DNA from: Candidatus Thiocaldithrix dubininis
GTDB taxonomy: Bacteria > Pseudomonadota > Gammaproteobacteria > Thiotrichales > Thiotrichaceae
DNA length: 64,000 nt
Direction: 5' to 3'
Assembly (NCBI GenBank): GCA_029972135.1
Contig: CP124755.1
Location: 620,001 to 684,000, forward strand
Position numbers and translations under genes: made by a program. The notes beneath the pieces were generated by a model, which saw nothing but the letters and a program-made list of their open reading frames with translations, was not told where the DNA came from and did not search any database. Every line of letters begins with the position of its first letter. Position 1 is the stretch's first letter. Shown one piece after another: positions 52,970 to 63,831 of this stretch.

Positions 52970-53449
52970 GTGCGTCAGTGTCAACCGTGTACCGCTTGTT
53001 GTGATGGTTGGGTACAGATGAATATTCGTGGAGCAGAAGTTTATCCCGGTTGCGCTTGTCCGCATAGTACAGGGCAGGGGTGTGACGATTATGCCAACCG
53101 TCCCGTTGAACCTTGTCATCATTTTAATTGTGCATGGATATTACCGAATAGCCCCTTGCCGGAATGGTTTAAACCCAGTGCCGCTAAAGTTATTGTGCTA
53201 TTGAATAAAACGCGATGGCAAGGCTTACCTGTGGATTTAGCGGTGCCGGTTGGTAAACGCATTCCACCGCGAGCCTTGAATTGGTTAAAGCAGTTTGCTG
53301 AACAACAAGGGCGACCTTTGTTGTATACCGAGCAGGTGCTAATCAACGGCACAATGCAGAAACAACAGGATGTGATTGCTTATGGCCCGCCCGCCTTTCA
53401 AGCAGACATAAATCAAAAGTTAGCGCGGCACGAACGCTTGTGGATTTAA
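52970..53449 (+). CDS. Cys-rich protein, YkgJ/UPF0153-like
   Basis: 159 residues starting with GTG; AAGGA lies 6 bases upstream. Nine Cys lie in the first 54 residues (CQPCTACC, then CAC, C, C and C), followed by an ordinary alpha/beta region. The N-terminal pattern CxxCxxCC resembles the YkgJ-type putative metal-cluster domain (zinc or iron). No signal peptide. Function unknown. Confidence 0.7.
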   Translation: MRQCQPCTACCDGWVQMNIRGAEVYPGCACPHSTGQGCDDYANRPVEPCHHFNCAWILPNSPLPEWFKPSAAKVIVLLNKTRWQGLPVDLAVPVGKRIPPRALNWLKQFAEQQGRPLLYTEQVLINGTMQKQQDVIAYGPPAFQADINQKLARHERLWI

Positions 53450-53533
53450 ATAATTCCTTAGCAGATTAGCGGTTTTTTTCAATGCTGCACCGCGTTACAC
53501 TACGCATCTTTGCACAAGAGCGTACAGGCAATC

Positions 53534-56500
53534 ATGACTACCCTGCACCCTATTCGGGAAATCCCTTATAACTACACCTCATTCTCTGATAAGGAAATCG
53601 TTCAGCGTTTGCTGGGAAAACGGGCATGGGAGCTTTTACAATCATTACGGGAACGGCGCGAAACCGGCATTTCCTCGCACATGTTGCTGGAAATGTTGGG
53701 CGATATGTGGATTGTTCAGCGTAATCCCTATATTCAAGATGATTTATTAGATAATCCTAAACGTCGTCAATCACTGATTGATACGCTATTGGAGCGCGTG
53801 GGTAAAATCGAAGAACGAGCGAATGGCAATGAACTGACCCTAGAGTTAATGCAGATTGCGCGTTCGGCTTTAGATCAGTTTTCAGCGCATTTTGACGAGC
53901 AAGGCACATTACGCGATAAAGTGCGTAAGCGTCTGCAAAAGATTACACGTAAAGATAATATTCAATTTGATGGTTTGGCGCGGGTTTCGCATGTAACCGA
54001 TGCAACCGACTGGCGGGTGGAATATCCATTTGTAGTGCTCACACCGGATACAGAGCAGGAAGTCGCCGAGTTGGTAAAAGCCTGTATTGAATTAGGCTTA
54101 ACGCTGATTCCACGCGGCGGTGGTACGGGTTACACCGGCGGGGCGATTCCGTTAGATGCGATGAGTGCGGTCATTAATACCGAAAAGCTTGATTTTATTA
54201 GCGAAGTGCAACAGCGCCGTGATTTGCCGGGCTTAGATAAAACCGTGCCGGTGGTGTATACCGGCGCGGGCTTGGTTACTAAGCGAGTTTCAGATTTGGC
54301 GGGTAAGCATGGCTTAGTGTTTGCGGTTGACCCAACTTCGCAAGAAGCTTCCACGATTGGCGGCAATATTGCCATGAATGCGGGTGGTAAGAAGGCGGTG
54401 TTATGGGGCACAACGCTGGATAACTTACTGTCTTGGCGCATGGTAACGCCGGATGCGGATTGGTTAACCGTTACGCGCTTAAATCACAATTTAGGTAAAA
54501 TTCACGATCAGCCTATCGTGCAGTTTTCGGTGCAACGTTATGCTACTGACGGCAAAACCCCGAAAGGTGACGCTGAGATTTTGACTTTTGAAGGGCGTTA
54601 TTTCCGTAAAGAAGGCTTAGGCAAAGACGTTACCAATAAATTCTTAGGCGGTTTGCCGGGTGTACAAAAAGAAGGTTGTGACGGTTTAATCACGTCCAGT
54701 GAATTTATTTTGCATCGTATGCCGGACAATATTCGTACCGTGTGTTTAGAGTTTTATGGCACGGATTTACACGAAGCAGTGCCAGCAATTGTCGAGATCA
54801 AAGATTATCTGGATGGGCGTAAAGATGTCTTGTTATCGGGCTTGGAGCATTTAGACGAGCGTTATGTGAAAGCGGTCAAATACACGCCAAAAGGTGCGCG
54901 TGGGATGTTGCCGAAAATGGTATTGCTGGCAGATATTGTGAGTGATGATGCTAAAGCAGTGGCAGATGCCGCCTCTGAAGTAGTACGTTTAGCCAATGCG
55001 CGTAATGCGGAAGGCTTTATTGCCGTGAGTCCAGAAGCGCGCCGTCAATTTTGGGCAGACCGTTCGCGCACAGCCGCGATTGCTGCGCATACCAATGCGT
55101 TTAAGGTGAATGAAGATGTGGTGATTCCACTGCGCAATTTAGCAGCTTATACCGAAGGCATTGAAACCCTAAATATTCGCCAATCCATGCAGAACAAAGT
55201 GCGCATGATTGACGCAATGCTGGAACATTTAGCCGGTGATTTGCCAGAATTGCGCAATATTCCGGATTATGAAGCGAGTGAAGAAAGCGCTGCCATTTTG
55301 GCGAATAAGATTGCGCATTCGGTTGAGTTCTTAAAAAGCCGTAAAGCACGCTGGGAAGCTATTTTAGCCAACTTTAATGCGCCTGCCAGTGAACATATGG
55401 ATTTATTGGATGACACGGCAAAAGCCGCGCAACGTCCGCAAGATCGTATGATTGATTTGCTATTACGCCGCGATTTACGTATTTCTTACCGTACGGAAGT
55501 GGTACGCCCCTTACAAGATATTTTCGTTGGGCGTGAACTCGAAGCCTTATTAAAAACTTTGGAAAAAATTCACGGACGCATTCGTTCTAGCCGTTTGTTT
55601 GTCGCCTTACACATGCACGCGGGCGATGGCAATGTACATACCAATATTCCAGTAAATTCCAATGACTACCAAATGCTACAAGAAGCCGAGCATATGGTGG
55701 ATGAAATTATGGTGTTGGCGCGTTCGCTCGATGGGGTTATTTCCGGTGAACACGGCATAGGTTTAACCAAATATCAGTATTTGGATAAACGCGAAGTTGA
55801 TGAATTTGCGGCTTATAAAACCAAGATTGACCCACAAGGGCATTTCAATAAAGGCAAGCTGATGCCGGGTTCTGGCTTGCAGGATGCGTATACGCCTTCT
55901 TTGCGTTTGGTTGAACGGGAAGCTTTATTGTTAGAACACAATGAGTTAGGGCAGCTCAATCACGATATTAAAGACTGTTTGCGTTGTGGCAAATGTAAGC
56001 CTGTGTGTACCACACATGTGCCGCGTGCCAATTTATTGTATTCCCCGCGTAATAAAATTTTAGCGACGGGTTTAATGATTGAGGCGTTCCTGTATGAGGA
56101 ACAAACTCGGCGAGGTATTTCAATTCGTCACTTTGATGAAATGAATGATGTCGCCGATCATTGCACCGTTTGCCATAAGTGCGTGAAACCTTGCCCAGTG
56201 AATATTGATTTTGGCGATGTCAGTATTCGCATGCGGCATATTCTGCGTGAACGTGGGCAGAAGAAAATTCGGCTTGTGCCGTGGGCTGCCATGAAATTCC
56301 TGAATATGAAGGATGCAACCCAGATTAAATTGACGCGGGCGGGCATGGTAGAAGTCGGCTTTAAAGCGCAAGACTTAGCCTATAAAGCGGCGAAAGCGAC
56401 CGGCTTAATTAAACCGGAAAAACGACCGAAAGCGACCTTGGGTCAGCCTACTGTTAAAGAACAAGTGATTAATTTTGTGCGTAATCCCTTGCCGCGTAAT

Positions 56501-57379
56501 TTGCCGATGCGCACCACACGGGCTATGTTGGGAATTGAAGACCCGAACATCGTACCGATTTTGCGTAATCCCAACATGGAGCGTGGCGATGCGGTGTTTT
56601 ATTTCCCCGGCTGTGGTTCGGAACGTTTATTTAGCCAAGTGGGTTTAGCCAGCTTAGCTATGCTATATAAAGTCGGGGCAACTACCGTTTTGCCACCCGG
56701 TTATTTATGTTGTGGTTATCCGCAAAGCAGTACGGGTAATATTGCCAAGGGTACGCAAATTTCTACTGAAAACCGCGTGTTATTCCATCGCGTGGCGAAT
56801 GCCCTTAGCTATTTGGATATTAAAACCGTGATTGTGTCGTGCGGCACGTGTATGGATCAGTTGCTGAAATATGAATTCAGTAAAATTTTCCCCGGTTGCC
56901 GTCTTTTGGATATTCACGAGTATTTGCTAGAAAAAGGCTTAAAAATGCAAGGAATTAGTGGTAAGCAATATGTATATCACGACCCTTGCCATACGCCTAT
57001 GAAACAGCTTAATCCACTGAAAGTTGCACAAGAGTTAACCGGTTCAAAGGTGGTATTAAGTGACCGTTGTTGTGGGGAGGCGGGAACATTTGCGGTCACA
57101 CGCCCTGATATTGCTACGCAAGTGCGTTTCCGTAAACGCGAGAGCCTGCAAGATAGTTTGGCAGAATTAACCGGGCAACCTCATATTACCGATCATAGCG
57201 TTAAAATTTTGACTTCTTGCCCCGCTTGCCAACAAGGTTTATCCCGTTATGTGGATGAAACAGGCATGGATACCGATTATATCGTGGTAGAAATGGCGAA
57301 ATATTTGTTAGGCGAAAACTGGCAAACCCAATTTGTAGAAACCGCAACTCATGGCGGGGTAGAGAAGGTATTACTGTAA
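53534..57379 (+). CDS. FAD-linked oxidase / Fe-S / CCG-domain fusion oxidoreductase (DUF3683)
   Basis: 1281 residues. Order: DUF3683 N-terminal region (1-160), FAD-binding PCMH domain (about 170-340; [14 protein letters not shown]), FAD-oxidase C-terminal domain with [12 protein letters not shown] and GEHGIG (to about 790), two 4Fe-4S motifs ([11 protein letters not shown] near 820 and [12 protein letters not shown] near 880) and two CCG domains ([18 protein letters not shown]). This combines parts found separately in GlcD and GlcF or in LldE/LldF-type enzymes, so a membrane-linked 2-hydroxyacid (lactate or glycolate) dehydrogenase is likely. Start at 53534 chosen by family start and AGG upstream. 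Confidence 0.85.
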   Translation: MTTLHPIREIPYNYTSFSDKEIVQRLLGKRAWELLQSLRERRETGISSHMLLEMLGDMWIVQRNPYIQDDLLDNPKRRQSLIDTLLERVGKIEERANGNELTLELMQIARSALDQFSAHFDEQGTLRDKVRKRLQKITRKDNIQFDGLARVSHVTDATDWRVEYPFVVLTPDTEQEVAELVKACIELGLTLIPRGGGTGYTGGAIPLDAMSAVINTEKLDFISEVQQRRDLPGLDKTVPVVYTGAGLVTKRVSDLAGKHGLVFAVDPTSQEASTIGGNIAMNAGGKKAVLWGTTLDNLLSWRMVTPDADWLTVTRLNHNLGKIHDQPIVQFSVQRYATDGKTPKGDAEILTFEGRYFRKEGLGKDVTNKFLGGLPGVQKEGCDGLITSSEFILHRMPDNIRTVCLEFYGTDLHEAVPAIVEIKDYLDGRKDVLLSGLEHLDERYVKAVKYTPKGARGMLPKMVLLADIVSDDAKAVADAASEVVRLANARNAEGFIAVSPEARRQFWADRSRTAAIAAHTNAFKVNEDVVIPLRNLAAYTEGIETLNIRQSMQNKVRMIDAMLEHLAGDLPELRNIPDYEASEESAAILANKIAHSVEFLKSRKARWEAILANFNAPASEHMDLLDDTAKAAQRPQDRMIDLLLRRDLRISYRTEVVRPLQDIFVGRELEALLKTLEKIHGRIRSSRLFVALHMHAGDGNVHTNIPVNSNDYQMLQEAEHMVDEIMVLARSLDGVISGEHGIGLTKYQYLDKREVDEFAAYKTKIDPQGHFNKGKLMPGSGLQDAYTPSLRLVEREALLLEHNELGQLNHDIKDCLRCGKCKPVCTTHVPRANLLYSPRNKILATGLMIEAFLYEEQTRRGISIRHFDEMNDVADHCTVCHKCVKPCPVNIDFGDVSIRMRHILRERGQKKIRLVPWAAMKFLNMKDATQIKLTRAGMVEVGFKAQDLAYKAAKATGLIKPEKRPKATLGQPTVKEQVINFVRNPLPRNLPMRTTRAMLGIEDPNIVPILRNPNMERGDAVFYFPGCGSERLFSQVGLASLAMLYKVGATTVLPPGYLCCGYPQSSTGNIAKGTQISTENRVLFHRVANALSYLDIKTVIVSCGTCMDQLLKYEFSKIFPGCRLLDIHEYLLEKGLKMQGISGKQYVYHDPCHTPMKQLNPLKVAQELTGSKVVLSDRCCGEAGTFAVTRPDIATQVRFRKRESLQDSLAELTGQPHITDHSVKILTSCPACQQGLSRYVDETGMDTDYIVVEMAKYLLGENWQTQFVETATHGGVEKVLL

Positions 57380-57954
57380 TGCCATTAACACAAACAGTTC
57401 GGCGTAAAGCCATGCATACCCGTGTAGTGACCTGTCATGGTTACTTACGCGAAGATGGATTATGGGATATTGAAGGGCATATGGTGGATACCAAGCCTTA
57501 TGCGTTTGCCAATGCAGATCGTGGCGGCTTTATCAATGCCAATGAGCCACTACACGGTATGTGGGTGCGCTTAACCATTGATGACCAATTTAAAATCCAT
57601 GATGCGGAAGCGGTTACCGATTGGTCGCCGTTTAAACATTGCTCGGATATTGCACCTATTTTTAAGCAATTGATTGGCGAGTCGATTGGTTATGGTTGGA
57701 ATCGTAAGCTTAAGGAATTGATGGGCGGTGTGCGTGGTTGTACGCATCTCACCGAATTATTAGGCCCGATAGCCACGACTGCGTTTCAAACCGTCATGAG
57801 TGCACGCCCTGATTATTGTGGCGATTTAGAAGGTAATGCCGTGGATAAGCCACCGTATATTGACACCTGCCATATGCTGAAAGAAAGCAGTGAAGTGGTT
57901 ATGAAATATTGGCCGCGTTTCTATAAACCTGAGGCTGAGCCTAAAACCAGTTAA
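57379..57954 (+). CDS. DUF2889 family protein
   Basis: 191 residues, sharing one base with the preceding stop (TAATG), so it is coupled to the oxidoreductase. Typical DUF2889 features are RRKAMHTRVVTCHGYLREDGLWDIEGHMVD and RGCTHLTELLGPIATTAFQTV. His and Cys residues in the second motif could bind a cofactor. Function unknown; DUF2889 genes occur near degradation and oxidoreductase genes. Its 3' end overlaps the convergent response regulator by 14 bases. Confidence 0.85.
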   Translation: MPLTQTVRRKAMHTRVVTCHGYLREDGLWDIEGHMVDTKPYAFANADRGGFINANEPLHGMWVRLTIDDQFKIHDAEAVTDWSPFKHCSDIAPIFKQLIGESIGYGWNRKLKELMGGVRGCTHLTELLGPIATTAFQTVMSARPDYCGDLEGNAVDKPPYIDTCHMLKESSEVVMKYWPRFYKPEAEPKTS

Positions 57955-58654
57955 CATCTGCCATTAACATATAGCCTGCACCGTATACCGTTTTAATTAA
58001 ACGCGGTGCAGTGCTATCGTGCTCTAATTTTTTGCGAATGCGCGACATGCGCACATCAATACAACGATCAAAGCTGGCTTCATTGCGTTCTTTGAGCAAT
58101 TGCTCGCGGGATAAAATCTTACGGGGTGCTTTCAGTAATGACAGCAGTAATTCGGCTTCCGAATGGCTGAGGTTTTCCTGTTGCCCGTCATTATGTTGTA
58201 GCGTCAAGGTATTAGGGTCAAATTGCCACTCACCAAACTTAGCCAATTTAACGTCTGCACTGGGTTGAAAATTACTGGCAAGTTTGCTAATGCGTCTTAA
58301 CAAACTATTCGCACGTGCTACTAACTCACGCGAATCGAAGGGCTTATTAATATAATCATCTGCACCCAGTTCTAAACCTAAGACGCGGTCAGTGGCGCTA
58401 TTGCGCCCTGATAAAATAATAACGCCCATATCGCCGAAATGTGACCATTGGCGAACCAGATTTAAGCCATCCATATCCGGCAAGCCCAAATCCATAATCA
58501 GTAAATCCGGTTGTTTTTGTTTAATCGCGTATTGTGCTTGTGTTCCTGTATAAAATGCGTGAGCTTCATGCCCATAACGAATCAATTCGGCGCAAACTAA
58601 TTTACAAATATCGGCTTCATCATCCACGACGTAAATTAATTTGCGTTGATTCAT
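57941..58654 (-). CDS. OmpR-family response regulator
   Basis: 237 residues. Receiver domain with Asp11/Asp12 and the phosphoacceptor Asp55 (LLIMDLGLPD), Lys in NKPF, and a winged helix DNA-binding domain (about 135-235; SHSEAELLLSLL, RCIDVRMSRIRKKL, IKTVYGAGYML). It overlaps the kinase gene by 4 bases (ATGA), so the two form a pair. Target genes unknown. Confidence 0.92.
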   Translation of the reverse strand: MNQRKLIYVVDDEADICKLVCAELIRYGHEAHAFYTGTQAQYAIKQKQPDLLIMDLGLPDMDGLNLVRQWSHFGDMGVIILSGRNSATDRVLGLELGADDYINKPFDSRELVARANSLLRRISKLASNFQPSADVKLAKFGEWQFDPNTLTLQHNDGQQENLSHSEAELLLSLLKAPRKILSREQLLKERNEASFDRCIDVRMSRIRKKLEHDSTAPRLIKTVYGAGYMLMADVNWF

Positions 58655-61179
58655 GGCGATACTCCTTGCCGTGATAATGCATGATGCAGGGCTTGCTGTA
58701 AGGCTTCGGCTGTAAATGGTTTCGTTAGAAATACCCAACCTTGTTTAACCATAGGTAGAAAATCAAGCGGGGTATAGGCACTCATTAATACAATAACACT
58801 CTGCGGCTGTTGTTGCTGAAGCTGTTGCGCTAAGTTTAAGCCCTGTACGCTGCCATTTAATAACATATCGCTGACCATTCCGGCTAATTCAGGTAATTGC
58901 TTAATTAATGCGCTGGCTTCTTGTGCGTCTTCTGCTTCAATTACCTGCAAGCCAAAGTCCAATAAATAATGGCGGATTAATTGTCTAACATCCGCATCAT
59001 CTTCTACTAATAGCCACAATTTGCTTTGTAACGCGGGTTCAGGCATGCCGCTCGTTTGTTGTACATCAGTCGATAAGGGGGCAGCGACTAACGGTAATAA
59101 TAAACTAATACACGCGCCATGCGGTTTACGATTGGCAATTTGAATATAACCTTGCGATTGCTTAACAAAGCCATACACCATACTTAAACCCAAGCCGGAG
59201 TTTTTGCCTTGCTTAGTGCTATAAAATGGTTCAAATGCAGCGATTTGTGCCGCTTCGCTAAAACCCTCGCCTGTGTCTTCAATTTGCAGCAAGCTGTATA
59301 AATCCGCGCTAATGGCTTCATCAAAATCAGTTGGCGGTGGTTTTTGCCGATAATCCAGCAGATTAACACTGATATGAATACGTCCGCCTTTAGGCATGGC
59401 TTCTTTAGCATTCAGTGCTAAATTAATTAAGGCATTCTCCAATTGGCTGGCATCCACTTTTAACCAAATAGCTTGTGGGCTGTTATCTGTGTAACTCAAT
59501 TGAATATGCTGCCCCAAGGTATTTTTCAGTAATAACAATACTTCATCTAACAAATGCTGTAATTCAATCATTTGGGGTTGTAAAGGTTGGCGACGTGCAA
59601 AAGCCAGTAAGCGTTGTGTGAGTTCGGCGCCGCGAGTGGCAGCGCGCAATGCAGGTTCAGTGTAATCGGTTAGGCTGGTTTGTATTGTGCTTGACTCAGT
59701 AATTAAGCGCAGATTGCCCAAGATAATAGCGAGTAGATTGTTAAAATCATGGGCTAAGCCGCCTGCCAATTGCGCCACCGCTTGCATCCGTTGGGCTTTC
59801 GCATTGGTTTCTAATAAAGCATCGGTACGCTGTTTGACTTCACTGTCCAATGAATCAATGGTGGTTTTCAAACGTTGCACCATGCCGTCGAAGCTCTGTG
59901 CCAGTAAGCCTATTTCATCATTTTGTTGAATACTGCTGCGTGCATTTAAATCGCCTTGACTGACTTGCAGCGCGGTGGCAGCTAATTGATTCAACGGTTG
60001 GGTAATTCGTTTAATAAAATAAAATGCTAAACCTAAGCTAAGCAGTAAAGTAATAAAGGCAATGGTTAAAATGCGATTGCTTAGCACTAAAGCGCTGCTT
60101 TGTAATTCATCGGTATAAACTGACGAACAAATATACCAGTCGAAGCCTTTTAAATAACGCACCAATGAGAGCTTTTCGTACACGTAATGCCCCGGATCGC
60201 TGGGCTTATCCCATAAATAAGTTAGTTCCTTGCCGGTATCGGCAATAGTCATTAAGTCATTAGCAATGGAATGGTGAGTTAACGGATTTTGTAGGGTTTT
60301 AAATTCGGTTTGATCAATATTAGCATTGGGGTGAATTAGCATGTGCGCTTTGGAATCGAATACAAATAAATAACCTGTTTTGGCGACCTGAATCGTCGCT
60401 AGAGCGGCGCGTAATTCTTGCAAAGCGCGTGCTTTACGTTGTGCTACTTCTTGTTCAATATCATCTAAATAAACCCCTGCACCAATCACTAAACCCCATT
60501 CTGGATAACTTTTAACATACGAAATTTTGGCTAAGGCATGTGCCCCGTCTAATTTTTGCCATTGATAAGGATAAAAACCAGCTCCCTGTTGAATAGCCAA
60601 TTGAATAATCGGCATTAAGATTTGTGAGCCTTGCTTATCCAGAATAGTGCTGGCCGTTTTGCCATGAAAACGCGGGTCGGGATGCGATAGAATCGTGCCT
60701 TGATAATCGGCAACCCAAATATAATCACGTTGCCCAAAACTAAAATCGCGAATGGTATTAAACGTTTGTTCACGGCTATAACCTTGTTTGAGATTGGAAC
60801 GCAAATAGGAAGCAGTAATAGCGACGCTGGCCATTAATTGCTGTTGGTGAACTTGTAAAGCTTGGGCGCGATAGTCTTCCATGTTTGCATACATGCGATT
60901 CGCGAGCTCAAACACATTATTCAAAATTAAACGGCTAGAACCACGCTCAATTTCAAATACTTTCTGATTAATGAGTGGAACAGAATACCAATAAACTAGC
61001 GTAAAGGCGGCGACTAACAAACCGCCAACCACCGCAAAGAAGCGGCGAGAGAGTTTAGAACGTAGAGGATTAAGCTTGTATAACAATGCATCTAATCTCT
61101 TGGCGAAGCAGCAAAGCGGGGGGGGATAAAACCTGCAACAATTGGTTACAATTCTGCAATATTCTAGCAAATATGCCAT
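58651..61179 (-). CDS. hybrid sensor histidine kinase with periplasmic Cache domains
   Basis: 842 residues. Membrane helix (about 45-70), a long periplasmic region with two Cache-like domains (about 80-370; DYIWVADYQGTILSHPDPRFHG, and GYLFVFDSKAHMLIHPN), second helix (about 375-395), HAMP, histidine kinase core with AGGLAHDFNNLLAIILGN, HATPase (NALINLALNAKEAMPKGG, GLGLSMVYGF) and a C-terminal receiver (LLVEDDADVRQ, VSDMLLNG). Cache domains bind small organic acids or amino acids. The start is uncertain: the first 30 residues contain four Cys and look atypical, so a later start is possible. Confidence 0.88.
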   Translation of the reverse strand: MAYLLEYCRIVTNCCRFYPPPLCCFAKRLDALLYKLNPLRSKLSRRFFAVVGGLLVAAFTLVYWYSVPLINQKVFEIERGSSRLILNNVFELANRMYANMEDYRAQALQVHQQQLMASVAITASYLRSNLKQGYSREQTFNTIRDFSFGQRDYIWVADYQGTILSHPDPRFHGKTASTILDKQGSQILMPIIQLAIQQGAGFYPYQWQKLDGAHALAKISYVKSYPEWGLVIGAGVYLDDIEQEVAQRKARALQELRAALATIQVAKTGYLFVFDSKAHMLIHPNANIDQTEFKTLQNPLTHHSIANDLMTIADTGKELTYLWDKPSDPGHYVYEKLSLVRYLKGFDWYICSSVYTDELQSSALVLSNRILTIAFITLLLSLGLAFYFIKRITQPLNQLAATALQVSQGDLNARSSIQQNDEIGLLAQSFDGMVQRLKTTIDSLDSEVKQRTDALLETNAKAQRMQAVAQLAGGLAHDFNNLLAIILGNLRLITESSTIQTSLTDYTEPALRAATRGAELTQRLLAFARRQPLQPQMIELQHLLDEVLLLLKNTLGQHIQLSYTDNSPQAIWLKVDASQLENALINLALNAKEAMPKGGRIHISVNLLDYRQKPPPTDFDEAISADLYSLLQIEDTGEGFSEAAQIAAFEPFYSTKQGKNSGLGLSMVYGFVKQSQGYIQIANRKPHGACISLLLPLVAAPLSTDVQQTSGMPEPALQSKLWLLVEDDADVRQLIRHYLLDFGLQVIEAEDAQEASALIKQLPELAGMVSDMLLNGSVQGLNLAQQLQQQQPQSVIVLMSAYTPLDFLPMVKQGWVFLTKPFTAEALQQALHHALSRQGVSP

Positions 61180-61334
61180 GCTAGCGTCTGACCTATCATT
61201 GATTGGAGAGGAGTCAATTGGTGCGTCAGTTTAATAAGTTTTACTTAGTTTCATTGTTAATTTCTCAGCAATGTAAAACGTGTTGAGAAAAATTCTATAA
61301 AAATAACCATTACACCTAAGAAAGAGGAGGCTGT

Positions 61335-62972
61335 ATGTCTGAAACTAATATTTATGAACAGCATTTAGGTCAAGTGCCTGCCAATTATGAAGCACTGACC
61401 CCACTAAATTTTCTCGAGCGCGCCGCGATGGTATTCCCTAATAAGGTAGCGGTGATTCATTCCGATGCGAATATTCGCCGCACTTGGGCAGAAACTTATA
61501 CCCGTTGTCGGCAATTTGCCAGTGCCTTGAGTAAGCGTGGTATTGGGGTAGGCGATACTGTTTCTATTATTTGCCCTAATCTACCTGAACACTTTGAAGC
61601 GCATTTTGCCATTCCCATGACAGGCGCGATCTTAAATTCCGTCAATACTCGTTTAGATGCACCATCGGTTGCGTTTATTTTAAAACACGCGCAAACCAAG
61701 ATTTTAATTACCGAGCGTGAAATGAACGCTGTGGTTAGCAAAGCCTTGGCCATGCTGGATGAAAAGCCGCTAATTATTGAGATTGATGATCCTAGCTTCC
61801 AAGAGGGGAAGCTATTAGGCGGTATTCCTTACGAAGATTTCTTATTAGAAGGTGACCCTGAATACGCGTGGCAGATTCCTAGCAATGAATGGAACGCGAT
61901 TAGCTTGAACTACACCTCCGGTACCACAGGTGATCCTAAAGGTGTGGTGTATCATCATCGTGGCGCGTATTTAAATGCCGTGAGCAATGCGTTGTCTTGG
62001 AGTATGCCAAACCATGCACGTTATTTGTGGACATTACCTATGTTCCACTGTAATGGCTGGTGTTTCCCGTGGACAATGGCGGTTGTTGCAGGTGTCAGTA
62101 TTTGTTTACGGCATGTACGCGCTCAAAAAATCGTGGAATTGATTATTAGCGAACAAGTCGACCATCTCTGCGGTGCGCCGATTGTGCTTAGTATGATTGG
62201 TAATGCGCCGGATTCCGTCAAAGCGGGGATTACCCATCCCGTCAAAGTTATGACCGCTGGTGCACCACCCCCTGCAGCAGTGATTCAAACTATGGAAGAA
62301 ATGAACTTCGATGTTACTCAAGTTTATGGGCTAACCGAAACTTATGGTCCTTGTGTAGTCAGTGTTTGGCAGGATGAATGGGACGGTTGTAGCATGGAAG
62401 AACGTGCCCGCCTAAAAGCGCGTCAAGGGGTACGTGCGCCGATGCAAGAGGGTTTAATGGTAGCAGACCCCGCAACGTTAGAACCGGTGGAAAAAGACGG
62501 TCAAACCGTTGGCGAAATTTTCATGCGCGGCAATATCGTCATGAAAGGCTATCTGAAAAACCCTGCAACGACTGATGCCTCTTTTGCGGGTGGCTGGTTT
62601 CACTCGGGCGACCTCGCGGTATGGCATCCAGATGGTTATATAGAAATTAAGGATCGCTCTAAAGACATTATTATTTCCGGTGGAGAGAATATTTCCAGTA
62701 TCGAAGTAGAAGATGTTTTATATAAACATCCGAAAATTCAAGATGTTGCGGTCGTTGCCAAGCCTGATGAAAAATGGGGCGAAGTGCCTTGTGCCTTTAT
62801 TAAACTCGCCGAAGACGTGAAAATGACTGAGGATGAAGTCATTGAGTACTGCCGCTTGAATATGGCGCGTTATAAAGTACCGAAAAAAGTGGTGTTTGTT
62901 GATTTACCGCGTACCTCAACCGGTAAAGTGCAAAAATTCGTATTACGCCAATGGGCGCGTGATGCTGAATAA
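61335..62972 (+). CDS. acyl-CoA synthetase (AMP-forming)
   Basis: 545 residues. AMP-binding motifs YTSGTTGDPKGV (about 192), YGLTETYGP, GWFHSGDLAVWHPDGYIEIKDRSKD and the C-terminal PRTSTGKVQK. The long form with GAGGAG before the ATG matches medium-chain or methylmercaptopropionate-type CoA ligases; the acid activated is not certain. With etfBA next to it, a role in fatty or organic acid oxidation is likely. Confidence 0.9.
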   Translation: MSETNIYEQHLGQVPANYEALTPLNFLERAAMVFPNKVAVIHSDANIRRTWAETYTRCRQFASALSKRGIGVGDTVSIICPNLPEHFEAHFAIPMTGAILNSVNTRLDAPSVAFILKHAQTKILITEREMNAVVSKALAMLDEKPLIIEIDDPSFQEGKLLGGIPYEDFLLEGDPEYAWQIPSNEWNAISLNYTSGTTGDPKGVVYHHRGAYLNAVSNALSWSMPNHARYLWTLPMFHCNGWCFPWTMAVVAGVSICLRHVRAQKIVELIISEQVDHLCGAPIVLSMIGNAPDSVKAGITHPVKVMTAGAPPPAAVIQTMEEMNFDVTQVYGLTETYGPCVVSVWQDEWDGCSMEERARLKARQGVRAPMQEGLMVADPATLEPVEKDGQTVGEIFMRGNIVMKGYLKNPATTDASFAGGWFHSGDLAVWHPDGYIEIKDRSKDIIISGGENISSIEVEDVLYKHPKIQDVAVVAKPDEKWGEVPCAFIKLAEDVKMTEDEVIEYCRLNMARYKVPKKVVFVDLPRTSTGKVQKFVLRQWARDAE

Positions 62973-63063
62973 ACCACGGAATGCGAGTTAGCTTTTCAAT
63001 TCCACCCACTGAAGCCCGTAGTAGTCTATTGGATTGGCTACTACGCGATTAAGGATAAATAGT

Positions 63064-63816
63064 ATGAAAATAGTTGTAGCTGTTAAGCGAGTGATTGATT
63101 ACAGCGTCAAAGTACGCGTCAAAGCTGATAATACCGACGTTGACTTAAGCAATGTCAAAATGTCCATTAACCCCTTCGATGAAATTGCGGTGGAAGAAGC
63201 GGTTCGTTTAAAAGAAGCAGGCATTGCCACTGAAATTGTGGTCGTCACAATTGGCGCAAAAGCAGCACAAGATCAAATTCGCTCGGCAATGGCAATGGGT
63301 GCGGATCGCGGTATTTGGGTTGAAACGGCGGATAGTAATTTGAATGCGCTCAGTGTCGCTAAACTATTAGCTAAAGTCGTACAAAATGAGCAACCGGGTT
63401 TAGTGTTATTAGGTAAGCAAGCGATTGATTCTGATAATAATCAAACCGGACAAATGTTGGCGGCGCTCTTAAATTATCCCCAAGCCACCTTTGCGTCTAA
63501 AGTCAGTATTGCGGAGGGTAAAGCACAAGTAACGCGTGAAATTGACGGTGGTTTACAAACCTTAAGTTTAACCTTGCCCGCCGTGGTGACCACTGATTTG
63601 CGCTTGAATGAGCCGCGCTACGTGAAACTACCCGATATTATGAAAGCCAAGAAAAAACCTTTGGATGCTACCTCGCCAGAAGCCTTAGGGGTCAGCATAC
63701 ACAATACGATCAGTTTGTTAAAAGTCGAAACGCCTGCCGAGCGTCAAGCCGGTATTAAAGTAGAAAGCGTGGATGCATTAATTGATCTTTTGAAAAACCA
63801 AGCAAAAGTGCTGTAA
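63064..63816 (+). CDS. etfB: electron transfer flavoprotein subunit beta
   Basis: 250 residues. [19 protein letters not shown] and the AMP-binding [11 protein letters not shown] are typical. AAGGA lies 7 bases before the ATG at 63064. It forms the FAD- and AMP-containing heterodimer with EtfA that takes electrons from acyl-CoA dehydrogenases. etfA begins 15 bases later. Confidence 0.95.
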   Translation: MKIVVAVKRVIDYSVKVRVKADNTDVDLSNVKMSINPFDEIAVEEAVRLKEAGIATEIVVVTIGAKAAQDQIRSAMAMGADRGIWVETADSNLNALSVAKLLAKVVQNEQPGLVLLGKQAIDSDNNQTGQMLAALLNYPQATFASKVSIAEGKAQVTREIDGGLQTLSLTLPAVVTTDLRLNEPRYVKLPDIMKAKKKPLDATSPEALGVSIHNTISLLKVETPAERQAGIKVESVDALIDLLKNQAKVL

Positions 63817-63831
63817 GGCGAGGGAAGAAGA

